Assembly: GCF_963576615.1 (NCBI RefSeq) | Contig: NC_088711.1 | Coordinates: 38,126,621-38,190,620 of the forward strand | Direction of reading: 5' to 3' | Origin: Watersipora subatra | Taxonomy: Eukaryota; Bryozoa; Gymnolaemata; Cheilostomatida; Watersiporidae | DNA: 64,000 nucleotides | Part shown: one piece after another, positions 24,701-36,700 of the stretch | How positions within the stretch are numbered: the first letter of the stretch is position 1 | Layout: each line of letters starts with the position of its first letter | Notes under the pieces: model-generated | What the model saw: the letters and a program-made list of their open reading frames with translations, nothing else | What the model was told of the DNA's origin: nothing | Databases searched by the model: none | Program-made: the position numbers and the translations under genes

Positions 24701-27700
24701 AGCTATATCATATCACCACTACTAACATGTCATAGCATCACTACTAACATGTGATGACATGTCATATCATCACTACTAACATGTGATGGCATGTCATATC
24801 ACCGCTACTAACATGTCATATCACCAGTACTGACATGTGATGACATGTCATATCATCACTACTAACATATGATGGAATGTCATATCATTACCACGTACTT
24901 GTGATGGTATCTCATATCACCACTACTAACACGTGATGGCATGTCATATCATCACTACTAACATGCAAAATAGTATTAATCAGATTACTCCTTGTTCTTC
25001 ACTAGTAAAGATATTATTATTTATTTCTGCAATTATAATTCTCATTAGATTTTGTTGACTTGATCAAGCCAATGCTTAGTGGGAATTGGTTGACCGAATC
25101 GGTTGATTTGATTGGTATATTTAACTTTGTATGTCTCTAGGTCAAATATGATATATCAATAGTGTGGTTGTCAATTGCATCAGTGTCTCCGGGTTTTTAT
25201 TTATTTATTGATAACTGCAGGCGATTGAACCTCTGATTGACTACCTTGACAGCAACCTGCTTACTCTCTACACCTATCTACTTAGGAGGAACTTCAAAAT
25301 AATCCTTGCTGCCATCTGGCAAGAGTGTCTTGAAGAGATACAGGAAGTTATTGAAGAAAATCCAGAGGTCAGTGTGTTTAGGTCAAAGGCTTTCTCCTTT
25401 TGAAGAAGACTTGTTTGAAAAAAGCTAATGGGACTTCAATGGGTGCTTTTGTGTTTAATAAGCAATGCTAGTAATTACTCCAGTTCTTCAAATAATGTAA
25501 AGTGTTGCTACGTACTTGGCTTTGTCTATTGATAAAAATTCATTTCACGCTTTCTATCTGATAGAATAACAAGAGACAAATTTACGGTAGTAGACACGCC
25601 AACAATGTAAACAATCTGTTCCGAGACCATTTACATTATAGGGATTTTACATTATACGAATTATAAAATACATGTAAAATGCCTAATCCACGCCCAGATC
25701 ATCCTAAACTCACCCTTTTGGCCCTTAATATTGGAAAAAATTGAACAGAACCTTTTAATTTAATGGGTGTATAATAACTGTATTATTATTAGTTTGTATC
25801 AACGACTTTTCTTTTTTTGTGTTTCACTCGTCTTGGGGGTTTATGATAATGGTAATTGGACGTTAAATTAAACGTAGCGTACATCTTCAGTGTCAATTTG
25901 GATCGGTTTTTTTCCTTTTGTTCTAGATAACATGGTCTATGCTGAAAAGAGAAATATAAAAAAATTCGTTTATGTTTAAAATAAAGTAAAACAAAATCTT
26001 ATATTTACTATCAAAATATTTGTGTCTGCCTGTCTTTCTGAAGCCAGGGTTAGAGGTTGGAATAAAACATCACTTTCTACGCAACTCCTGTTCATAACAA
26101 TCCGATTCGTAAACCGACACTAACACCTTCCCCAATAGACCGCCTTTAGTTATTTTTGAATAATTTTGCAGCTGCATATTCTCTTTGCTTTATCGGCATA
26201 CCTGATGATCTCTCACAGCATGCTAGACTACCAGGGAACTAGTATAGATAGTAGAGATACCCCTATAAGTTGTTTTATCTCCCAAATGCGTGAAAGAGAA
26301 AACGATATTTTTAAGGCTAACAACGAGACTGATTATTTAAGACTGAATTTGAGAACTTGTGCCGACTTGACACTTTACGTGAACATTTATTATGCAATAT
26401 GAAGCAAAAATTTTACGTGATAATTTATTTACGCTAAGTGAAATTTACGTTATTAGAGGTTTACATTATGGGAGCATCTAGTGTAGTTTTATGGAAATAG
26501 TCCATTATTTATGATGAGATAGGTGTTGAAACTATTACATACAAACTGTAAACAGCCGAGTCTTCATGACAATGTGCTAGTAGCTATTGTTGTTCTCTCA
26601 GAAGATTAACCCTCTAGATATTTTTTACAGCTGGAGGCCTGCTTCTGCCTAAGGATGCTGCAAGCATTGGAGATTCTCATAGACTTTTTCAACAGCGGTG
26701 ATAAAGGACTTCTCGTCTCTGAGATAGAGAGCAAATTATATTTGGTGAGTTATCTTCTATTGTTTGAGAAACTCTGTCTTCAAATATCTTCTGAATACTT
26801 GTGTGAAAAACTGTCCATTTACCCAGGAGCCCTCGCAGCAATAACAAGGAGCCTTGTTATCCTCCTTATACTTGACAGGTTAGGCTAGCATTACAGTTAC
26901 AAGGAAGACGATCTAACAGCTAGATGTTGATTTCATTTTAGCAGCATGCGTAGGCTGAGATGGTGAACATGCTGGTCAAGCTGTTGTTACTTTGTTTCTG
27001 CGCAGCTGTTTATTTACCATTCCCAACTTGGGCTTGCCATTTAAATAGGCTATATTGATTATTTACCTGTTTGACTTTGGTCCATTTTTAATGGCGATCT
27101 TTGCCTCCTGTGGTAGGTAATTGATCGTGATGTATTTATTTGCATGATGCCGATGGTGAACTAGTGGTGGTTTGCTGGCTGAGAGGGAAGAAGCTGTTAC
27201 CGCAATGTAAAATAAGATGGCTCGGAGAGTGAGAAGTCCCCAAGATGCCATGTTGTTATCATTGTTATTATTATTGTCTTACTTATCTTACTGTTAATAA
27301 GTGATACATACAGGTGTCGTGATGTTGCAGGGACTCAAAGCTTATCTTACTATACAGAGGTTCACAACTCCGGAAATCATCTGTCAATTTTTTACTGAGA
27401 TGGTCGAACGTCAGGTAAATTAAAAAGATAATAAGCCTTAGAAAATAATTTTTGCAAAATTGGTTAGTAATTGTTTTCTAAATATTATTCATTAATGATT
27501 TGTTGCCAGTTTGTAGTGTTATCTTACTGATACTTGTCATGTTTTTATTTGACACAGAAAATAGCTGTTGAAACAGAAGAAGTAAAGTTAGGCGTCATAG
27601 GATTTACAGTATATTACGAAAGAGCCATTCATCAGCTACATGTGAAAGGTACTACAGAAAGAAAACCTTTCTAAATAAAAATTGCTTTAATGATTTTCGC

Positions 27701-30700
27701 ACCTTATTCTAGTTCTTAAATTAACTGTTTGGGACATCTTTTTGCCTGCAGTAACTTGACTGTTACAGAGCCGCTCAACTGTAGTTTAGGAAATTATACC
27801 TCAGAGTATTTGAGAACTGCGCACATGATTAAAATTTACAAGATTTTGTATTCTAGTCACTTTTCTGTTCCAGTCTGCCACTGTAAACATATCATTGCCC
27901 TGGATTCTAATGGCCTCTCCGATCCATACATCGTTTGGGACCTATGCCCCCGTCATCTATTTACGGACTGTGATGAGAGCAGAACTAGCATAAAGAAGAA
28001 AACTTTAAATCCTGTCTACAATGAAAAATTTTCTTGGTAAGACTGTAACACATGCAGTTTCGGTTGCATATCAATTCAATTTGGGGTTAAGGACTTGACA
28101 AGGTAACGGTGGTGCACAAGATGTCTGATATATATAAATATTTGTTTCTTGATATTTTCTACTGCTTTGATTGGCCATCACAGTTAATAGATGTTATGTT
28201 TCTGCACAGAAGCAATTAAATAGAGTATTAAATTAGAGAAATGGTTTATTGCACACTCCAGAGACAACTGATTTGATAACAGAAAACCCAAGTATTTATA
28301 TGTTTGGTCATAGAAAAGCTTTGTAAAAAGCTACAAGCATTATTAATAGCTATAATGAGACAGTACTATATAATATTAGCTTGTATAAAGCTTTAGCTAA
28401 AAAGCATAATGTTTGTTGGCAAAGTACCAATAATACTTGGCACTTGCATGACACCTCCTCACTAAGCTAAAGGTTCTTTCTGGTTCTCTTAGACCTTCGG
28501 GGTTTGTCTCTGCTATACTCATCTCCATCAGGTAGACGAGGGTTGCGTGGTCTTCTTCTAGATGGAGGTTGCTCTGTTACAGTTGTAGGGGCTGGTAGTT
28601 GCAGTTTTGTCTCCTCTGTTATATCAGGTTTATCTCCAGGGTCTTGATCTTCTTCTGTTGAGTATCTTGGTCTGAGTTGTTCAACATGTCTTCTCCAAGT
28701 AGGTCCCTTTGGTACCACTTTGACATTGAGACTACGAGTTCCATATATCTTAGTAACAATGGCTGGAACCCATCTAGGTTGTCTGTTGCGTCTAGGTCCA
28801 TGATACAAGGCATAGCATGGTGCTCCAAGATTGTAGCTGTGTATCTTGCTAACTGTCTTTTCTGCCGATCGGTTGACTTCTCTGGATTGATGAAACTGTG
28901 CTATGTGTGCAGGTGATGGCAATAGGGTGTCAATCTTGCATCTCATCTGTCTTCCATTCAGCAGCTGACTGGGAGAGTATCCTGTAGGAAGTGGTGTCCT
29001 TCTATAGTGCATCAGGAACTGTTGTAGTGCAGATTTAGGTGAGAGTGACGATTTCTTCATGGCTTGTTTGAAGGATTGTACTAGTCTTTCAGCTGCGCCA
29101 TTTGTAGCTGGATGGTAGAGTGCTCCAGTGAGGTGAACAATGCTTCTCTCTTGACACCACTGCTGAAACTCTCCTGAGGTGAAGCTGGTTGCATTGTCAG
29201 TGACTATGGTGTGAGGGTATCCAAAGTGTGCGAATATCTCCTCTAAGATGTCTGTGGTAGCTCTGGTAGAAGTAGATGACGTCCTGTGTATGCATGGATA
29301 CTTTGAGTAGGCATCTATCATCACTAGCCATTGGCTGCCCATGAAGTTCACTGCATGATCTAAGTGAAGACGACTCCATGGCTTCTCAGGTAGCATCCAG
29401 GGATGTATAGGATACTTCTGTGGAAGCTTCTGGTGTTCAGCACAGGCAGTGCACTGTCGGCTTGTCTCCTCTTTATCAGAGTCAATGCGAGGCCAATAGA
29501 CAGCCGTTCGAGCTAGCTTCTTCATTCTTTCCCTTCCAAAGTGTCCAAGGTGAAGGATCTTTAATACTTCCTGTTGTAACTTGACAGGAATGACTACTCT
29601 GTTGCCATATAGAAGACAACCTTCAGTGATAGAAAGTGAATCTGAGATCTTGTGGAAGAGTGACAGCTGAGTCTCCTTCATCTCTTTGTTACCAGGCCAT
29701 CCTTCTGCTGTGTAGCGCATTACTGTGGCTAGTGTTGGGTCTTTCTTTGTCTCCTTTGCTAGAACATTGTAGTCTGTAGAGTTGAGCTGTTGTCCAATAG
29801 TGTGAATAGTGCATACTGTATCAACATCATCCTCATCTTCTCTTGCATCAAACTCTTTATCAGGTCCAACTGGCAGTCTTGAGAGGACATCTGCATTTTG
29901 ATGATGCTGGGTAGATCTGTATTCTATGGTGTAGTCATACTGATTTAGTACCAGTGCCCATCTTGCTAGTCTGTTGGCTGCTAGAGCTGGAACTCCTTTG
30001 GTAGGTCCTAGAAGTGTGAGAAGAGGTCTGTGGTCAGTTACCAAGATAAACCGTCGACCATACAGGTACTGGTGATACTTCTTTAGAGCAAATATGATTG
30101 AGAGAGCTTCTTTTTGTATTTGTCCATATTTCCTCTGTGTGCTGGTCAGTGTTTTTGAAACATTGGCTATTGGTCTCTCACTTCCATCAGGATAACGATG
30201 AAATAGTACAGCTCCCAGTCCAGTTTCTGAAGCATCACATGAGATTCCAATGTCAAGATCTGGGTTGAAGTGTGCTAAGACACTATCAGTTGATAGCATA
30301 TCTTTCAGTTTGTTGAAGCTCTTTTCTTGTTCAGTGCCCCACTTCCAGGTCTCTCCTTTGCGTCTCAGTTTGTGCAATGGTCCTGTGAGTTGTGACAGAT
30401 TGGGTATGAACTTGCTGTAGAATTGTGTAGCTCCTAAGAAAGATCTTAGCTGAGTTAAGTCTGTTGGGACTGGCATCTGTTGTACTGCATCTGCCTTCTT
30501 TCCTTTAGTGATTCCCTTTGAAGTGAGTTTGTGTCCCAGATACTCTACTGTAGGTTGAGCAAAACAGCACTTGTCTTTTCTACATCTGAGCCCTCTTTCT
30601 TCTAATCTTTGAAGAAGTCGACGTAAGTTTTGTAGATGGCTCTCTGCATTGGCTCCACTCACTAGTATATCATCTAGGTATACTGCTACTCCTGGGAGGT

Positions 30701-33700
30701 CTTGTGTCAGTTGCTCCATGATTTCTTGAAAATACCCTGGTGCTGAGCTTATGCCAAAGGGCAATCTCTTCTGTAGTAGTACTCCTCGGTGTGTTGATAG
30801 TGCTAGTCGTCGTTGACTTTCTGGTGCCAACAATATTTGATTGTAGGCATCTGCTAAATCAATCTTTGTGTAGCAATAGCCTCCACCTAGTTTTCTGATT
30901 AGATCTTCTGGTAGTGGGATAGGTTTCCTATGTGTTTCTAGCTGATTATTGATAGTCTTGGAGTAGTCTCCACATACTCTGATCTTCCCTGCAGCTTGAC
31001 CTGTTGTAGATTTGCGTACAGGTACAACTGGTGTTCCATACTGGTTGAATTGAGTTGGTTCCCATATGCCTTTAGCTACACCTGCTTCGTATGCTTGGTT
31101 GAGCTCTTCTGTCAAGGCAATAGGAACTGGTCTGGGTCGGCAGAAGACTGGCTTTGTTGAAGGTTTGAAGTTTATCTCTAGTTCAAAGTTCTTGAGACAT
31201 CCTAGCTCGTCTTTGAATATTTCTGGAAATTCTTTGCACATCTCCTTACACTTGATTTGTAACCTCCCATCTGGCTGGTTCTCTGTGATTGTTGATACAA
31301 GGTTCTGTTGTAGCTTGTCATCAATAGAGATGCCTAGTTGCTGTATAGCAGTTCTTCCTAGTAGGTTGAGATCTTGTACAGCACTAATCACAAATGGTAG
31401 TCTGACTTCTTTCTGTGCATCCAATTGGGCAGTTAGCTCACATCTGCCAAGCGTCTCTATGAGATGTCCTGAGGCTGATTTGTAGTTAACTGTAGTAGGT
31501 TTTAGGTTTGGCTTTCCTAGCTTCTCCCATATTGATTTACAGATGAAGTTGTCACATGCTCCAGTGTCCAGTTCAAGTGTGAAGTTGTCTCCCTCCAGTT
31601 TGATGTTTTCGGCAAGTTTCACCATCTTGGTTGATGTGCATTCTATCATCTTTACTGGTTTTTCTGCTGCAGATGATTTCTTTTTCTTGCATGCTCTTTC
31701 TATGTGACCTTGTTTAGAACAAAAGTTGCAGGTGGCTGCTTTGAATCTGCAGTCATCCGCTGTATGGTTAGTTTGGTCACATCTGTAGCATAGCTTTCCT
31801 TCCTTCTGCTTGTCAGGTGTAGAGTTGTTTTTCTGGATTGGTTTGTATCTTGATTTCTGTTGAGCAACCTTGTTGACTTTAGACGAGTTTCCATAAACTG
31901 TCTCTTTGGCAACTTTAGCTGCTTCTTCTGTTTCCTGTGCTACCTGTATAGCTTTGTTGAAGTTGAGTTCATTGTCCTTGACCTTGAAGAGAGATTTTAG
32001 AACTGCTTCATTGTTTACAGAGCAGATAAATCTTGTTCTGAGAGCCTCATCTAATGGATCTGTAATGTCTATGAAGGCACATGTAGTTGCATCTTGACGA
32101 ATTCTGGCAGCTAACTCTTGAATAGTTTCTCCAGGTTTCCTCTGCATGTCACTCCAATACTTGTAACGCTCTCTAACAATGAAGCGCTTAGGGTCATACT
32201 GGTCTTTGAGAAATTCCAGTATTTCATCCATGTCGAGGTCGTTGATCTGCTTGGGTGTTGAAAGCTGAGCTGCCATATTACTAAGCTGCTTGTAGAGTGT
32301 AGGCTGTTGGTTGGTGAGAAAAGTGCCAGCAATCTTGTCTTGATGAATAGAATTTGCTGCAATGAATGTGTTGAATCTGTCTATGTAATCTGTTAGTAGC
32401 TCTGCTGTTGGGTCAAAACCTGGGAAGGCTGGAACAGCGGTTGCAGCTGTTTCTTGTTTCCGTTGTAGGTTTTGTAGTAGTAGCTCCATCAGTTTCTTAT
32501 TCTCCTCCATTCTTTCATCTTGCTGACGTCTGTATTCCTCTTGTTGCTGCTTGAACTCCTCATGCTGCTGTTGTCTATGCTCTTCTTGCTGCTTTCTCTT
32601 CTCCTCTTGCTGCTGTCTCTGGTCCTCCTGCTGCTTCTGCATTAGCTTGATCAGGTCTGCTACTTCTGCCATTGTAGTGGTGCAATTTTGAACAGTTACT
32701 CTTGTAATAAACTAGAACTCTTTGTATCGATTTTATCAATGATAAAATCTGAACAAAACTCTTTGTAACTGTTCAAGAGAGAAATCCTTGTCGCCAATTA
32801 GCTTCTGTTATGTTTCTGCACAGAAGCAATTAAATAGAGTATTAAATTAGAGAAATGGTTTATTGCACACTCCAGAGACAACTGATTTGATAACAGAAAA
32901 CCCAAGTATTTATATGTTTGGTCATAGAAAAGCTTTGTAAAAAGCTACAAGCATTATTAATAGCTATAATGAGACAGTACTATATAATATTAGCTTGTAT
33001 AAAGCTTTAGCTAAAAAGCATAATGTTTGTTGGCAAAGTACCAATAATACTTGGCACTTGCATGACAATAGATTAATTATTTAGCAAATATTTTAGCATT
33101 CTAATAAAATAACTACCCATTTGATAGTGACAGCATAACTCCATCCACTCTGAACTTCAGAGCTGACTCTGACTTATACAAGCTGAGAACCTTTGACCGT
33201 TACAATCACCATATTGCAAGATATATATAGTCAGTCTTAGCCGAAGGACAAGTTGACAGGACAATTAGCAATTTGTAAAACATTTCAAAGCCTTAAAATT
33301 CCGTGAATAATTTCAAACGCCAAATGACTCAGTCGACTTGTGTGACAATTCTTGATCTATTTAACAGGTCTACACTGTATGTGTTCAATCCAGGTTTAAA
33401 AGTACAGGCCAATACAAATATGCGATCATGAGTAGCCAAAGTACACGTTAGGCATAGACCTATTAACTATACTAACTACTACTATACTATATTCCCACGA
33501 CCAAACACGAGCGAAGCGATTGTTTGGGAGATTTATGATAAATGCATATGTGCACGCAACTCACGAAAATTATTTATCAACAGCCGTCGTAAACCCTTGT
33601 ACCGAAATCTCATCAACAAATTTAGCCATTTTTCAATAGAGTCGTTTAAGTATAATAACGATACGAAACACATATAAACCTATTTAAATATATTACCAAG

Positions 33701-36700
33701 TCTTTATTATTTGTAGAAAATTTCCTAAACCTTACCCATCCGATCGGATTATACATAAATAGACAGATTAATTCTGCCTAAAATCGTTATTAAAACTTGT
33801 CAAGCCTTATTTTTATCAAAATTAAGACCGGCAAACGAAACGTCGAGCAACAGAGAATAGAACCATTAAGTCATGCGTATTTCATGAAAAAAAAACGTAC
33901 ATTTCACCAGTCTATACTCTATAGCATTGTCCAATTGCCGAAGGTTTCTGTAATTAACGTAGAAGTACTGAAAGTAATTGTTTCTTTTTTGCCGATTCTA
34001 CTGGAATCTAACATTTTCGACACTTATAATAAATACTTTAGTATTCCAACTAATGTCCAAAGTAGTGAAAGTAAAGGAAATAGCGAAAATATTTTTCTAA
34101 CGATTCTTATAAGATTATTACAATATTTAATTGGGAGAATAATTATTTGATTTTATAAGATTTAATTATAATAATAAGCATTCGAATTTACAAAATCGAA
34201 GCAAATAGTGACCGATGTTGGGCAATATATTACTGTTATTATTTTTTCTAAATAGTTTAGTTCAATAGATTTTCTAAAAATCTATATAAATATCACAACT
34301 TCTTGATATTGTTAGCTATGACGTTTTGAAATGTAAACAAAATTGTGCATTGGTTTTCTATTATTACCAGTATTACTATATTAATAATATTGGTTATTTT
34401 AATAATATCAGTGCAGTTTACTTCTAATACTGCGTGTCTCCTATTGCAGGGAGAGATATAAACATATAATCTTTTCCTTTCAGTATTGTTGTTTGTTGTA
34501 CATAATAACACCCAGTACATCACAGCCACCATTGCAGTTATCCTATTGCACTGCTGTGCCATTTGACTGCTAATATTGCATTTCTGAACCATACCCTTTC
34601 TTTTTTCCAATATCACTTTGGTTGTGGGCTGTATGACAGGGGAATTTCTAGTAATATAGTATAGTTAATAGGTATATGACGTTAGATAATCTAAACATTC
34701 ATACTATTGTTGCTACACTAAAAGGTTTAAGAAAAAGGGTTAAGCTCATAATGCAGTTTTGGAAGAGGCTCACTAGATATCAGTTTGTCTATACAGACGG
34801 TTCCCTACTTACGAACATTCGAGTTACGAACACCGGTACATACGAACGCATGTACGTTGTTCGTAACTCGATTAACTTTCGAATTATTTGTTTGAACTTT
34901 GTTTGAACTTTACATACGTATTGTAAAGAGATTTGCCGGCCTTTACTTGGCAAGATCTCTACTAATAAATATAGATAAGAGAGTGCCTGTAGTTTCATTC
35001 AGCTTTTAATTAGCGAAGGAAATTTCACCAGCCGAGGAGCATACGGCTATTTGCTCTGCTCAACTAAATGCGCGCACTCATTTATATACAATAATATCAA
35101 CCGTTCCGTCTAACGGCAAACGGTAAGAACACCGGCTAACAAGGTGAATGCATAGGACCGCTAGCGCGTTGGTATGACAACAATCTAAGTGACAATAAGT
35201 GATGGTGTTATGACGGTATATCAGATATAACAATAGCATAACGAGTGAAACAACGATGTAATAAACGGACAACACATACAAAAAATAAGACAACAACGAT
35301 AAGTGATAGCATAACGATTAAAACAACAATACAATAGAAAGGACAATAAATAAGAAATGCAGTGTCATGGCCCGGCGTCCACCAAAGTATTATTTCCATT
35401 TTATTAATTTTTTTTTCAGTACAAACCAAAACAGGTTAATTATACAAGCCTTAAACATACTTATATAAACCTTCAATATACTTATATAGGCCTTAAACAT
35501 AAATTATAATACAAAATATAGCACTGAAGCAACTTACGGACAAATTCACCTTACGAACAATCGTTCGGAACGTAACGCGTTCGTAGGTTGGGAACCGTCT
35601 GTATTGCTGTTTGGGAACCAGTGGAGAGGGCGAATGTTAGCAATATCCCAACTATAGATATAAGCTGCCTAAAACAGAGTTTGAACAGTTAGACTGAGAA
35701 CGAGAACAGAGAAGGATACAAAGTTAGACTAACTTTGTATCCTTCTCTCCAGCTCAATCTATACGCTGTCCGTTGCTGTATCATGTGAATTTGCTTGTCT
35801 TTTAATTGAAAACTTATTTTATTTAGTATTCATTATTTATTTAATGTTTTACAAATAATTTCATTTTTTTCTGCATAGTTTTGCACAACGTATTTGCTTT
35901 AAAGCCATAAGAATTTTCCTGATGTGCTCATCGTCAAGTTTTAGACTTTTGAGCAAATTAAACGAAATACAATCCATTGTCATAAAACATCTGCTCTAAC
36001 TCATTACAGTTTGACGTACAAAACAAATAGCAGAAATAGTAACTTCGCCAAAGTTGCCTGTTATAGTCTATCCATTAGCAACAGGCCGAAGTAAGAAATT
36101 GTATTGTACAAAATGTCACAATCCAAAATTTTTTTAGCCAACTTGCTCAGGAAGATTTCTACAAAGAAGGCGCGTGTATGAGGTTCACCTTGATGGATTA
36201 CAACTTTGTGGTCAAGAATGATTTTGGTGGAGAAGCGTACTTTCCGCTTTCCCAAGTACCCGGAGGACCTGGCCATGAAGACACTCATAACCACAAAAAA
36301 GTCATTGAACTAGTTTTTATGAAACCACATGCGCCATCTGGTGAGTTGAATAGATATCGTAAGATGGTACGTATATAGAATAACAAAGCAAGAGACAAAA
36401 TAATAGTCTATCATAGAATTTTTAATATTCTGTTGCATGCCGCTTTAAGAACTAGACTTCATTTGCTGCTAGATGAATTGAAGTTATCGTCTCCTGAATG
36501 ACATCGTTATTCAATCACTGATAATGGTCTCTTAGCAATATCGTAACTGTGAACCAGACTTGAAATTGCTATTAATTTTATAAACTGCATACTTGCTGGT
36601 TTAGAGTAATAAACACAATGTACATATGCAGAAAATCGACACTTGCTTGCTCTCAAGAACCGAGTGAGTGACCCAATTGCCCAGGAGTTTGTCAACAACA

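Larger units (their letters stand above)
28192..33067 (-). mobile_element. Complete Ty3/gypsy LTR retrotransposon with apparently identical LTRs
   Basis: The 262 bp direct repeats 28192-28453 and 32806-33067 show no difference by eye. In element sense they start TGTCATGC and end ACATAACA (TG..CA). The 5 bp target duplication ATAGA is at 28187-28191 and 33068-33072. A purine-rich tract (AGTGAGGAGG) abuts the 3' LTR, and a possible primer-binding site (TGGCGACAAGGA) lies about 8 nt inside the 5' LTR. A single uninterrupted gag-pol frame fills the body, with no envelope gene. The element lies antisense in the intron that splits the C2 domain of the UNC13-like gene. Matching LTRs, an intact frame and a perfect duplication all point to a very recent insertion. 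Confidence 0.96.
27874..36340 (+). other. C-terminal C2 domain of the UNC13-like protein split by an 8.1 kb transposon-filled intron
   Basis: Exon 27874-28036 encodes the first half of the C2 domain, including the loop-1 aspartates in LDSNGLSD. Exon 36138-36340 encodes the second half (GACMRFTLMDYN onward). The junction splits a Cys codon (TG|C). The intron between holds a Ty3/gypsy element, a hAT-like element and a Tigger-like element. The exon at 36138 has two in-phase donors. GTGAGT after 36340 gives a tail equal in length to that of Munc13-4, and GTAAGA after 36358 would add six residues. Confidence 0.75.

Noticed and set aside
31066-31485. 139-codon + strand open frame
   Set aside because: It lies antisense to the Gag-Pol protease/RT region and is a shadow frame of a long coding sequence.
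33797-34150. 117-codon open frame
   Set aside because: It lies inside the hAT-like nonautonomous element, has AT-rich composition, and shows no transposase motif.
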